Source of the DNA: Candidatus Gastranaerophilales bacterium
GTDB taxonomy: Bacteria > Cyanobacteriota > Vampirovibrionia > Gastranaerophilales > Gastranaerophilaceae
Assembly (NCBI GenBank): GCA_900552525.1
Contig: UNSK01000005.1
Span: forward strand, 15,081 to 79,080
DNA length: 64,000 bases
Direction of reading: 5' to 3'
A model generated the notes under the pieces. It was not told where the DNA came from, made no database searches, and saw only the letters and a list, made by a program, of their open reading frames with translations. A program made the translations under genes and the position numbers. Shown piece by piece: positions 54,997 through 63,461 of the stretch (the first letter of the stretch is position 1; every line of letters begins with the position of its first letter).

Positions 54997-56313
54997 ATGG
55001 GATATCAATTTATAATAAAAAAATTCATACAAAAGCCGGAACTTGGACTCAATGTTAACTTTACAAGATTAACAAGCGGTTCTAAAGATATGAGTATTGC
55101 TCTTGCAGAACAAAGTTCAAGGGCAATGCGCAAAGCTGATTTAGGAACAACAGCTTATCAAATAGGAGAGGAATTAACCTCAAAGTTTCCACATGCCAAA
55201 ACTCAGGTTGATAATATATTTGGACATTTGAATAGCGTTGAAAAAATTACAAATCGTCCGAAAGGTCCCGTATCAATAATAACTAAACTTGAAAGAGGAA
55301 TAAAACAGGGCAAGATTAACTCTTATGATACAGCTCTTAAATATATAGGAGATGGAGTTGGGTCAAGAATTATTACCAAACCGCTACCTAAATTATCAAA
55401 AAATCAGATTAAAGCGATGATGAATGACATGAGAATAAATGGAAGCCCATTGAGTTCTTCCGAGAAAAAATTACTTCAAAAATATATTTACAATCAGCCA
55501 ATGCCACAGCAAGATGCAGACAAAGCTTTTCCTTTATTTGAAAAATTTGCACAGCCGCTAATTGAACAGCGTTCTAAGCAGGTTGTTGATGATTTATCTA
55601 TTTCTATAGCTGCAAACAGAATTAAAAAGGGAGAGCTTTCTATACATCAAATTAAAGAACAGGGCCTTCTCAAAGAAGAGCTAATAAACCGTTTAGAAAC
55701 CGAAACTATTGAAGATTTAGAAGTTCTGCTTATAAATAATTACAGGGGCGGACATGGCTTGCCGGAATTTAGCAGCAGACAGATACAAGCGTTGAGAAAA
55801 ATTTGCGGAAATAATGTTATAATAAATTCCAGACCGGATTTAGCCGGTTACAGCAAGTTTCCTAACTATAAGTATACAAAAGAGGAAGTGAAAAAATTTG
55901 CAGTAAAAGCTTCCGGATATAGAACTGCACAAATGAATATAATACACTCCAACGGTGTAAGAGGAGAGCTTCAGTTCAGAGGGCCTCTTACAAACTACTT
56001 TGGAGAATATGAACATATTGCATATGATTTAAGACAGGGTAAAAATACATTAGGACCGCTGTTTAATGATTACAAACGTGAAATTTCAAAACTGCCAGAT
56101 TGGAAATATGAAAAATATAATGCTTATCTTGAAGGATGTTATAATTATTATTACCGTCTTGAATTGGGCTTACCCGCAGCAAAACCAAAACTTCCTAAAG
56201 GTTTTAACAAAGTTTTATCTGAAGAAAATATGAAAAAACTTCACGAAGCCAATGAAAAAAGACTAAGCGAATTAAAAACAGGATTTAAAGCGCACTTTGA
56301 AGAAGTTGCATAA
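54997..56313 (+). CDS. RelA/SpoT synthetase-domain protein (alarmone synthetase-like)
   Basis: 438 residues. The (p)ppGpp synthetase motifs are all present: R-P-K-G-P-V-S-I-I-T-K (Arg87, Lys89, Ser93, Lys97, i.e. R-x-K-x-x-x-S-x-x-x-K), D-G-V-G-S-R (Asp119), G-Y-R at 307-309 and E-L-Q-F-R (Glu324), then E-H-I-A-Y-D. About 180 residues separate the first half from G-Y-R, a far larger insert than in ordinary synthetases. There is no hydrolase (HD) or TGS domain. It may be a small alarmone synthetase, a toxic one, or a tRNA/nucleotide pyrophosphotransferase. GGGGAT precedes the ATG. A small gene follows 12 bases later. Confidence 0.75.
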   Translation: MGYQFIIKKFIQKPELGLNVNFTRLTSGSKDMSIALAEQSSRAMRKADLGTTAYQIGEELTSKFPHAKTQVDNIFGHLNSVEKITNRPKGPVSIITKLERGIKQGKINSYDTALKYIGDGVGSRIITKPLPKLSKNQIKAMMNDMRINGSPLSSSEKKLLQKYIYNQPMPQQDADKAFPLFEKFAQPLIEQRSKQVVDDLSISIAANRIKKGELSIHQIKEQGLLKEELINRLETETIEDLEVLLINNYRGGHGLPEFSSRQIQALRKICGNNVIINSRPDLAGYSKFPNYKYTKEEVKKFAVKASGYRTAQMNIIHSNGVRGELQFRGPLTNYFGEYEHIAYDLRQGKNTLGPLFNDYKREISKLPDWKYEKYNAYLEGCYNYYYRLELGLPAAKPKLPKGFNKVLSEENMKKLHEANEKRLSELKTGFKAHFEEVA

Positions 56314-56325
56314 CCGGAGTTATAT

Positions 56326-56736
56326 ATGATAAAATACGATATTAAAAAGATTAGTGAAAAAAATATAAGGATGATACCAAGAAAAATGGTAGAAATTTCT
56401 GAACAAATAAATCAAATTACCGCAAAAATGAAAGGCCGGATTGAGAAAGAAATACCTGATACTGGCTATTTTAGAAACTTTGCGGAAGATTTTGAAAACA
56501 AAAATAAAAATATATATGCAAGAGCAATATCAATGAGCATTGAGAAAGATGAAAATATTGACGGTCACGCACTGCTTCTGCTTTCTGCACTTCATCCGTC
56601 TATGAATATTGATGCTTCATCAATGCTTGTCTGCGGAAAACGCGATGACATTTTAAGCTTTATGAATAAAGAAAATTTTACAAAAAAAGTTGAGGAAGAA
56701 ATTATCAAACTTTCAAATTCTTTAAAAAGGATTTAA
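56326..56736 (+). CDS. Small partner protein of the Rel-like gene
   Basis: 136 residues, not recognised. It is helical and charged, with D-G-H-A-L-L-L-L-S-A-L-H-P in the middle and V-C-G-K-R-D-D-I-L-S-F-M later. No membrane segment or signal peptide. It is co-transcribed with the Rel-like gene (12-base gap, shared terminator). In known toxic alarmone synthetase modules a small neighbour neutralises the enzyme; this gene is in the right place and of the right size, but no antitoxin family is recognisable. Confidence 0.65.
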   Translation: MIKYDIKKISEKNIRMIPRKMVEISEQINQITAKMKGRIEKEIPDTGYFRNFAEDFENKNKNIYARAISMSIEKDENIDGHALLLLSALHPSMNIDASSMLVCGKRDDILSFMNKENFTKKVEEEIIKLSNSLKRI

Positions 56737-56767
56737 AAAAAAAGAGGGTAAATACCCTCTTTTTTTT
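56736..56767. terminator. Bidirectional terminator
   Basis: A run of A with GAGGGTA pairs with TACCCTC and a T-run around a 2-nt loop. It ends the Rel-like operon and, from the other side, the dehydrogenase gene. Confidence 0.88.
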
Positions 56768-56770
56768 ATA

Positions 56771-57736
56771 TTACATCTTTATCAAAATTTTTATACTCTC
56801 TTTATCTTTATTTGCTTCAAAGGCTTCTATTGCATCATCTATACTATAAATTCCGCTTATAAACGGTGTAAAGTCAATTCTTTTATTCTTTAAAAGCCGC
56901 AAAGCCGGCGGGAATTGACCGCAGCGGGAGCCAAGTACAGTTATTTCATCTATTACTATTGGTGCAAGGTTAAGTTCTTTTCCAGATGCAACAGTACTTT
57001 TTAAAACCAGAACTCCTCTCGGTTTTGTAAGTGACATTGAAGTTTCAAACCCGGATGCTGTTCCTGTTGCTTCAACAACAACATCATATTTTTTCTCCGG
57101 AGTAAATGAGTTTAAAAGTTGTGTTTTTACTCCTTGCGCAGAGGCAATGTCTAATTTATTCCGGTGTTTGCCGACAAGAAGCACATCAAGATTCTGTGCA
57201 TTCAGCGTCAGAGCTGTAGTCAGCCCTAATTTTCCATCCCCTAAAACAACAACTTTTTGCATTGGCTGTATATGAAGCTGTTCTGTAATTTCACATGCAG
57301 CAGCAAGAGGTTCTACAAAAACAGCCTGCTCATCTGTCACATTATCCGGAACTTCAAATAAAACATTAACAGGCATTGTCATGTATTCTGCAAAACACCC
57401 GTCTTTTCTCCAGATACCAAGGGTATGTCTATTCGGACAATGGCGGTAATTCTTTTGAGCACACCATTCACACTCAGGGTCATTACATCCATAGCTTATT
57501 TCTGCTACAACCCTTTTGCCAACCCATGATTGGTCAGCTCCATTTACTTCTTCTACAATCCCGACAAACTCGTGTCCAAGTATGCCAACATATCCCATAT
57601 AGCCTTTTGTAATTTCAAAATCTGTATTACAAATTCCGGCCAGAGTTACCCTTATAAGAGCTTCACCTTCTGCTGGAACAGGCTTCTCGTAATTCTTATC
57701 AAGTTTCAATTCATTATCAAATACAATTGCTTTCAT
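56771..57736 (-). CDS. Zinc-dependent alcohol dehydrogenase (MDR family)
   Basis: 321 residues. Catalytic zinc ligands are in G-I-C-N-T-D and G-H-E-F-V-G. The structural zinc segment is C-N-D-P-E-C-E-W-C with C-P-N-R. The NAD(P) motif is V-V-L-G-D-G-K-L-G. E-P-L-A-A-A matches medium-chain dehydrogenases of the sorbitol/threonine type. The substrate is unknown. I chose the ATG after GAGGGG over one 33 bases upstream. It reads towards the Rel-like operon. Confidence 0.88.
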   Translation of the reverse strand: MKAIVFDNELKLDKNYEKPVPAEGEALIRVTLAGICNTDFEITKGYMGYVGILGHEFVGIVEEVNGADQSWVGKRVVAEISYGCNDPECEWCAQKNYRHCPNRHTLGIWRKDGCFAEYMTMPVNVLFEVPDNVTDEQAVFVEPLAAACEITEQLHIQPMQKVVVLGDGKLGLTTALTLNAQNLDVLLVGKHRNKLDIASAQGVKTQLLNSFTPEKKYDVVVEATGTASGFETSMSLTKPRGVLVLKSTVASGKELNLAPIVIDEITVLGSRCGQFPPALRLLKNKRIDFTPFISGIYSIDDAIEAFEANKDKESIKILIKM

Positions 57737-57908
57737 AAACCAACCCCCCTCGTATTTTAAACATAGCATAAATATTGCACTCTGGGTTTAGATGTAAAAA
57801 ACTCTTTACAATTCTTAGGTTAGTTTTAAAAATGGTGTAATATATTCTTGTACTCGATTTTGAAACAAGGCTGTAAGGCTGCGTAGGAGAAATCTTCCAA
57901 GGGTATGA

Positions 57909-57922
57909 GGGATTATAATCCC
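57909..57922. promoter_or_regulatory. Palindrome GGGATTATAATCCC
   Basis: A perfect 14-bp palindrome holding TATAAT, about 30 bases before the zinc-ribbon gene at 57951. It could be an operator over a -10 box at the edge of the prophage-like region. Confidence 0.4.
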
Positions 57923-57950
57923 CTATGGATAATAGTTTAGGAGGTTAGAG

Positions 57951-58322
57951 ATGCGGCATTGCTGTCAATTTAACCCTGATGATGTTTATTATCTCAGGGA
58001 AAATAATTTGTTTTCTTCAAGAAAACTTTCAATAGGTTTTTGTCCAATCTGTTCAAAGCCGGTTTGTGAGCTTGTTGAATGGAGATTTGACGGAATTATG
58101 CATAAAACTTCTGTATCAGGAATTAAAGCAAACGATTTGATGATTAAACATAAGGACGAAATTGTTTATTCACTAAGAGAGTATAATTATTCAAAAATCA
58201 AGTCAAAACCTTTCGGCTGGATATTTGGAATTAATAAATCTGTAAAATCAGGAAATGGAGAAAAAATTAAACAGTATGCTTCTGATTTTTACGGGAACAA
58301 AGAATTGATAAAAAGTTTTTAA
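57951..58322 (+). CDS. Small zinc-ribbon-like protein, prophage-associated
   Basis: 123 residues. C-C near the start and F-C-P-I-C-S-K-P-V-C give a probable zinc site. A basic C-terminal half contains G-W-I-F-G-I-N-K-S. AGGAGG precedes the ATG. It lies at the left edge of the prophage-like region. Function unknown. Confidence 0.6.
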   Translation: MRHCCQFNPDDVYYLRENNLFSSRKLSIGFCPICSKPVCELVEWRFDGIMHKTSVSGIKANDLMIKHKDEIVYSLREYNYSKIKSKPFGWIFGINKSVKSGNGEKIKQYASDFYGNKELIKSF

Positions 58323-58330
58323 TATTTTTC

Positions 58331-58404
58331 GACCGGAGACTCTCGTTTCACCTTTCTCTCTCTCGTTATACTCCTGTACATTTAACCCTTTCTCCGGTCT
58401 TTTT
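58331..58404 (+). ncRNA. Candidate structured RNA or long-loop terminator
   Basis: GACCGGAGA (58331-58339) pairs with TCTCCGGTC (58391-58399), which is followed by a T5 run. The 51-nt loop is pyrimidine-rich. A second pair, GGGAGAC/GTCTCCC, follows at 58416-58465. The region has no open frame I trust. Confidence 0.35.
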
Positions 58405-58529
58405 CTTTGTGCTACGGGAGACAAAAGTATAACTACAAGCTTCATCATAAACTAAAAGTCTCCCTCTTTTGTAAAACTACAAATATAACGCGAGATTACA
58501 CATGTAAAAGAACTCAGGCAACGGAGATT

Positions 58530-58823
58530 ATGGCTAAAAAAACTAAAAAACAAATTGTAAATGAAAAGCACATAGAACTTTATGACAAAACTTTGTCTGT
58601 TTTGGATTTCTTATTGACTGAATTTGCACATGACATTAAATATGCAGAATTTGAATATCTTGATATCCCCAAAAATACACTTGCTACAATGGATTTTATT
58701 ATTTCCTCAATTACGAAAGTACAGAAGGGCCAAAGACTTGCACTCGGATTAGATAACGAAATGGCTGAAAATGAAGAACCGCAAATTAACATCATTGAAG
58801 GGCTTTCTGAGGAAAAAATATGA
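58530..58823 (+). CDS. Small-terminase-like phage protein
   Basis: 97 residues from the ATG after GGAG. A lysine-rich start is followed by helices, then I-I-S-S-I-T-K-V-Q-K-G-Q-R-L-A-L-G. This last block resembles small terminase or packaging regulators of some phages; the call rests on it and on the portal gene downstream. The stop overlaps the next start (ATGA). Confidence 0.45.
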   Translation: MAKKTKKQIVNEKHIELYDKTLSVLDFLLTEFAHDIKYAEFEYLDIPKNTLATMDFIISSITKVQKGQRLALGLDNEMAENEEPQINIIEGLSEEKI

Positions 58824-59239
58824 TACGTGTATTAATACCTTCTGATAAAGAATTTTTATCTTATAAAGATGAGTGCAAAAAGTTATATACAAAAGTTCAG
58901 GATAAAATTTGCGACCCAAACTCTTTTGAATTTATTTCTACAAAGACTCTCTTTTATATGTTTATTGATGATACAGTTCTCGTAGGTGCTATTTATTATT
59001 TTATTGATGAAGACGAAAAACTCTTTCTAAACGGATTTTCAAAAAGAAAAATGTTTCGACAAAACCTTGAATGTCTTAAGCTTTCTACCACCTGGTTTAA
59101 TTGTGATATCTATGCAGAAGCCCAGAATCGTGCGTCTGCACTATGTCTTTTAAAATGCGGATTTATAAGATTAAATAATAATACTTTTAGGAAAACTACC
59201 ATCGATACCAGCGGCCTAAAAGGCAGACTTCTTTCTTAG
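58820..59239 (+). CDS. GNAT-like protein of prophage region
   Basis: 139 residues. V-G-A-I-Y-Y-F-I-D-E-D and N-R-A-S-A-L-C-L-L-K-C-G-F fit the central strand and the last helix of a GNAT fold, as in small phage acetyltransferase-like proteins. The acetyl-CoA loop is not clear. It is coupled to the previous gene and overlaps the rhamnan-type gene on the other strand by 44 bases. Confidence 0.5.
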   Translation: MIRVLIPSDKEFLSYKDECKKLYTKVQDKICDPNSFEFISTKTLFYMFIDDTVLVGAIYYFIDEDEKLFLNGFSKRKMFRQNLECLKLSTTWFNCDIYAEAQNRASALCLLKCGFIRLNNNTFRKTTIDTSGLKGRLLS

Positions 59240-60035
59240 CCAGATGCATACGAAACAACACTTTACGCAAGCTTGTAAGATTGTCAAATAAAGAAACCTT
59301 CTCTTTATACTTTTTAGCATAATCTAAGATAAGGTTTTTAGGATAATCAATTTCAAAATTATTATACCAGCTTGATAAAAGCATTCCCAGAAACCAGCCG
59401 CTTTGACGTACGACACGTGTTTTTACCAGAGGATTTAATTTATCTTGAAAGAATAAGCTTCCATTAATCCTTGCTTGACAGGGTTTATCTATAAAAGCCG
59501 CAACTCTATAACCGTTCTTCAATAAAAGTTGAGATAATCCAATCTCATAATTTAATATTATGTCATCCTTATGTTTTTGTTTTTCGATACTTGATATAAA
59601 GTTCTTAAATAAATCGGATCTAAACACCTCTTTTTTAAACACCATAAAAAAGCTTTGTATGTGGAAATCAACATCAATACAATGACTGTTCATTCCCCAG
59701 AAATCACATTGTTTATCCTGCATCTCATCAAAAACTTTGTCTAATGAATATAATGGTCCCAGGCAGCTGTCGTTTGCAAAGATTAATTCATCGGTATCAT
59801 CTGGTATATGGCTAAACCCGCGTTTATATGATCCAAAATCATATTCACCATGCGGAGTTGCAATAACAAGTTTAACCAGAGGCTGTACCTTTGAAATTTC
59901 TGACTCAGGAAGATTTGAATCTGACACAAAGATTATTGTATCAGCAACCTTTCTCAATTCTTTCAGATAATATAATACATATTCTTGAATCGAATTATAT
60001 TTATCATAATGAGCAAATACTACTGCTCTATGCAT
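59196..60035 (-). CDS. Rhamnan synthesis F (RgpF)-like glycosyltransferase
   Basis: 279 residues. The N-terminal V-V-F-A-H-Y-D, F-V-S-D-S-N-L, G-E-Y-D-F-G-S-Y-K-R-G and F-A-N-D-S-C-L-G-P-L are RgpF hallmarks. RgpF-type enzymes build rhamnose-containing cell-surface polysaccharides. It is the second gene of a two-gene unit with the GT2 gene and lies against the direction of the phage genes. Confidence 0.85.
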   Translation of the reverse strand: MHRAVVFAHYDKYNSIQEYVLYYLKELRKVADTIIFVSDSNLPESEISKVQPLVKLVIATPHGEYDFGSYKRGFSHIPDDTDELIFANDSCLGPLYSLDKVFDEMQDKQCDFWGMNSHCIDVDFHIQSFFMVFKKEVFRSDLFKNFISSIEKQKHKDDIILNYEIGLSQLLLKNGYRVAAFIDKPCQARINGSLFFQDKLNPLVKTRVVRQSGWFLGMLLSSWYNNFEIDYPKNLILDYAKKYKEKVSLFDNLTSLRKVLFRMHLAKKEVCLLGRWYRW

Positions 60036-60804
60036 ATCTTTTTCCCCATGGTTTTTTCTTTTTTATCTTTAAAGTCATACCTAATAGTCTATACTTATGA
60101 CAATCCCAGATTTCTTCATATGAGAATAAACGATGATACCACTTTACAGTTAATTTTTTATAAATCTTAGCATCAACCTTTGCAATTGGATTAAACTCAA
60201 TTTGACTTGATGACAAACTGCCATAATGATAAATAGTACATCCGCAAATTCTATAATTTTGCCTTTTCATTCTCTGACAGTGAGTAAAAATCCAACTGTC
60301 GCCGTATACTATCTTTATTTCATCAGGAATCCTGTTATAAGCCTCTTTAAAGAAAAACATTGCTATCCCGTAATAATCATCCATAAAATTAGTCGGTTCT
60401 AAGTAAATATTCTCCTTTTGAGGATGACAAAATGTTTCAGGAAGCGGTTCAATCCCCATCCCGTTTACCCCAACTATCCCCATTTCACTACTCATACTGG
60501 ACGCAACATCTCCGCAATAGTTTTCAGGAAGAATTATATCGTCATTTAATAATGCCACGATTTCTGTTTTGGCTTTTGCGACACCTAAATTCCACGATGG
60601 ATTTACAAATAAGTTTTCTTCTGGAGTTATAACTGTAAGCTTATTGCTGGAGTGTTTGAAACCTATCAAAGAATTATCTATAAGGAGAATTTCAGTAACA
60701 GCTGTATCACGTTCAAGTGCTTCTATGAGTTTTGTTAGTATCTCCTTATTTTTCTGAAGCGTAGGAATAACTGCTGTAACTCCTGCTATTTTTTTTTCAG
60801 TCAT
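60028..60804 (-). CDS. Family 2 glycosyltransferase
   Basis: 258 residues. G-V-T-A-V-I-P-T-L at the start, then N-P-S-W-N-L-G-V-A-K-A, and L-L-N-D-D-I-I as the metal motif. A short lysine-rich C-terminus follows. It adds sugars to a surface glycan. It overlaps the RgpF-like gene by 8 bases. Confidence 0.85.
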   Translation of the reverse strand: MTEKKIAGVTAVIPTLQKNKEILTKLIEALERDTAVTEILLIDNSLIGFKHSSNKLTVITPEENLFVNPSWNLGVAKAKTEIVALLNDDIILPENYCGDVASSMSSEMGIVGVNGMGIEPLPETFCHPQKENIYLEPTNFMDDYYGIAMFFFKEAYNRIPDEIKIVYGDSWIFTHCQRMKRQNYRICGCTIYHYGSLSSSQIEFNPIAKVDAKIYKKLTVKWYHRLFSYEEIWDCHKYRLLGMTLKIKKKKPWGKRYA

Positions 60805-60909
60805 TATTTTACTCCGTTTTTATTACTTTTGTACAACATGTTATCACAAACAATCATTTTATAATCGTTTTTGACACTTATCGGCTATTCTTATCGCATA
60901 GGAGGTTAA

Positions 60910-60969
60910 ATGGTAACTAGAATTAGGATAATCTACAAAAAGTATGAAGGACGACACAATGATATTTGA
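60910..60969 (+). CDS. Possible 19-residue leader peptide
   Basis: A strong GGAGG lies before ATG. The frame encodes a short basic peptide (M-V-T-R-I-R-I-I-Y-K-K) and stops inside the first codons of the XRE gene. Translation here could be coupled to that regulator. It may be chance. Confidence 0.3.
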   Translation: MVTRIRIIYKKYEGRHNDI

Positions 60970-61297
60970 TGATAAATATTTTATAGGACGTAAAATTAAA
61001 AGTTTTAGAAAGAAAAGAGGGCTTACTCAGGCAGAGTTAGCAGAAAAGATTGACCTGAGTGAAAAACATATTAGCAAAATTGAAGCCAGTATTCACGTAC
61101 CATCATTATCAGCGTTCTTTAAAATTGCAGAAGCACTTGAAATTGGTATGGAAGAGTTCGGATTTGAACTAAAGACTGATGGCAATCCTGATAGAGAAGA
61201 ATTAATTAAATGCATCTTTGATTCAACGGACGAAGAAATAAAACTTCTTTTGTCTGTTGTGAAATGCTTAAAAGAAAATTTACATAAGTTTAACTAA
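60959..61297 (+). CDS. XRE-family regulator of the prophage region
   Basis: 112 residues. Helix-turn-helix: K-R-G-L-T-Q-A-E-L-A-E-K-I, then L-S-E-K-H-I-S-K-I-E and P-S-L-S-A-F-F-K-I-A-E-A-L. A C-terminal helical part may dimerise. I chose the ATG with GAAGGA 8 bases upstream; another ATG lies 15 bases earlier. Likely a phage-type repressor. Confidence 0.8.
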   Translation: MIFDDKYFIGRKIKSFRKKRGLTQAELAEKIDLSEKHISKIEASIHVPSLSAFFKIAEALEIGMEEFGFELKTDGNPDREELIKCIFDSTDEEIKLLLSVVKCLKENLHKFN

Positions 61298-61405
61298 TAT
61301 TAAGAGAAATTTTTATAAGCAGCTATTTGTCGTATAAATTACGGCTTTATTTTTACATAGCTTTACGTATGATTTAACAGGAGCGCAGCTCCAGAAAGGA
61401 TTATT

Positions 61406-63193
61406 ATGTCTTTTGAGTACATTATTGAAAAAGATAACTCTACAAAAAAATTAAGCACAGAAGAAGAATCAATTCTTATAAAAAAGATTTCATCAAAATT
61501 TTCAGCACTAAATTCAGAACGCGCACATAACCTCGAGATGGCATCCAATCTGGCAAATGAAATCTTTTTTAAAAACGATTTCAAATCTATTTCGGATAAA
61601 TCTCAAAAATGGAAAGCAAAAGTCAAAATGTGCAAAACATTTATGTTTTACCAAACGCTCAAAGCCTTTATCTGGAGAAATACTTATGCAAATGTTAATT
61701 CTATGTTTGACGTGTCGGGAGAAAATCACGACTCAAATAACGCCTCAAACAAACAAAAAGCAATGCTGGTTGACATTCTTGAAAAAATGGGTTATCAGAG
61801 AACCTGCGACCAGATTATCGATCACGCTTTACTTTATGGTGAATTAATCTCTTTTACTGCCTGGAAAAAGAACTATGAAGAATACAGAAGACCTATAGAT
61901 TTCTTTAAAAATTTGTTCTCTTCCGATGTACAGAAACTTCCGCTTATTCTTGATGCAATTGCAAAAGGTAAAAATTTCTGGGTTGATACAAAAAAAATCT
62001 ATGACAATCCATACATTTATCCAGTAGATCCGGCAGATTTAGTTTTCGATACTTCACAGAGAGACAATTGGGACAGCTGTCCTAAAATTTACAGAACTTA
62101 CAAAACTCCTTCAGAAATTATTAATAACAAGTATTACTCTTTTTCAGAAGAAGAAATTGAAGAGATAAAAAAACTTGTAAATGATAACAGTTCTAAATAT
62201 TTAAAAACTCAGGATCAAATTGTTAAAGGCTCTACTGTAGAAGTACTTGAGCACTGGGGAGATTTAAAACTCTCTGACGGTACGCTGCTTAAAAATTGGC
62301 ATGCCGTCGTTATTGGGCGAAAATATCTGGCACTTTTCGGTAAAAATGAAGGGATTATAAATCCGTTCTCATACGGGGCATTTATAGTTGACCCTGAAAC
62401 TAAGCGAGGTATTAGCCCACTATATTCTGTTTTATCGCTTGCTCATTTTCAGGAAGAGCTTTTGAATAGAACATGCAACCTTCAAGCCTTAAGCGAAAAT
62501 CCTCCGCTTCTTGCTCCAGAAGGTTTCTTTGATGAAGATGAAATTAACCTGTATCCTGGGAAAATTATTGAATACGGAGATAACCTTTCCCCAGCCGCAG
62601 CATTTCAACAGTTTACGTTTAACCCGGGAGTTTTCCTTCAGGATATATCTTTCTTAAATGACTTAATGGCAGAAGTTTCAGGTATTTTCCCTAACATGGT
62701 GGGGGCAGTGGAAACAACTTCATCCAAAACAGCCACTGAAATTAATACTAAAACACAAGGTCAGATGACAAGACTTTCTATGATTGTTGATACTATTAAC
62801 CAGGATTTGATTATTCCAAATGTAGAAAAGGTTGCAAAGCTCTGCGCCGATTTCAAATCAGGAGTTGAAACAATATTTGTAAACCACGAAAACCAGCAGG
62901 AAGTTATAGAAGTTGATGACTTTACGCGTCAAGGTGAATATAAATATATGTACGCAGATTCGTCTATGACAACACAAAAATCAGAACAAGCTGATTTAGT
63001 TGTACAAGCTATAGAAAAATTTGCATCACTAATCCCCCTTAATCTGCAAGAAATATTTGTCTGGTATTTTGAACAAAAAGGTGTAGATAATCCAGAACGA
63101 TTCCTTGGAGGGGTAAATGCTGAGATAAATAGTACTTTGCCTGTCAATGAAATAACAAACGTTCCTCAAAAAAAAGGAGTATACTATGGCTAA
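61406..63193 (+). CDS. Phage portal protein
   Basis: 595 residues. Features are those of a podovirus-type portal: an N-terminal helical part, K-A-F-I-W-R-N, L-L-Y-G-E-L-I, then P-V-D-P-A-D-L-V-F-D, S-P-L-Y-S-V-L, N-P-P-L-L-A-P-E-G, a clip region, and a long C-terminal helix with S-K-T-A-T-E-I-N-T-K-T-Q-G-Q. The portal is the dodecameric DNA gate of the head. No large terminase lies before it. GGAGCGCAGCTCC, a small palindrome, sits at 61380-61392 just before the ribosome site. Confidence 0.82.
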   Translation: MSFEYIIEKDNSTKKLSTEEESILIKKISSKFSALNSERAHNLEMASNLANEIFFKNDFKSISDKSQKWKAKVKMCKTFMFYQTLKAFIWRNTYANVNSMFDVSGENHDSNNASNKQKAMLVDILEKMGYQRTCDQIIDHALLYGELISFTAWKKNYEEYRRPIDFFKNLFSSDVQKLPLILDAIAKGKNFWVDTKKIYDNPYIYPVDPADLVFDTSQRDNWDSCPKIYRTYKTPSEIINNKYYSFSEEEIEEIKKLVNDNSSKYLKTQDQIVKGSTVEVLEHWGDLKLSDGTLLKNWHAVVIGRKYLALFGKNEGIINPFSYGAFIVDPETKRGISPLYSVLSLAHFQEELLNRTCNLQALSENPPLLAPEGFFDEDEINLYPGKIIEYGDNLSPAAAFQQFTFNPGVFLQDISFLNDLMAEVSGIFPNMVGAVETTSSKTATEINTKTQGQMTRLSMIVDTINQDLIIPNVEKVAKLCADFKSGVETIFVNHENQQEVIEVDDFTRQGEYKYMYADSSMTTQKSEQADLVVQAIEKFASLIPLNLQEIFVWYFEQKGVDNPERFLGGVNAEINSTLPVNEITNVPQKKGVYYG

Positions 63194-63461
63194 TAAAATT
63201 CTAAAAGGCGGTATAAGTAATTACATATATAGGTGGGATACTAATGCCGGTGCGTGTGATAGTTGTCAAGAACTAAATAACACTATTTATAATTCTGAAA
63301 ATGACATACCGGAAAAACCACATCCAAACTGCAAATGTTCTGTTGAAATGATTGAAGAATATGTATACCACGGAACAAATGCGAAAATACCAAAAGGATA
63401 CAAAGAAATAGACAATAATTATAGTGAATTTAAACATGCCAGACAAAAATCAAATTATTAA
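63186..63461 (+). CDS. Minor head protein (C-terminal domain type)
   Basis: 91 residues. W-D-T-N-A-G-A-C-D-S-C-Q-E-L-N and P-H-P-N-C-K-C match the end of phage Mu gpF-like head morphogenesis proteins. The N-terminal domain of that family is missing, so this is a short or truncated form. It overlaps the portal stop by 8 bases. Confidence 0.75.
   Translation: MANKILKGGISNYIYRWDTNAGACDSCQELNNTIYNSENDIPEKPHPNCKCSVEMIEEYVYHGTNAKIPKGYKEIDNNYSEFKHARQKSNY

Noticed and set aside
58248..58448. 66-codon minus-strand frame across the inverted repeats
   Set aside because: No ribosome site, and it overlaps the structured region and the end of the zinc-ribbon gene.
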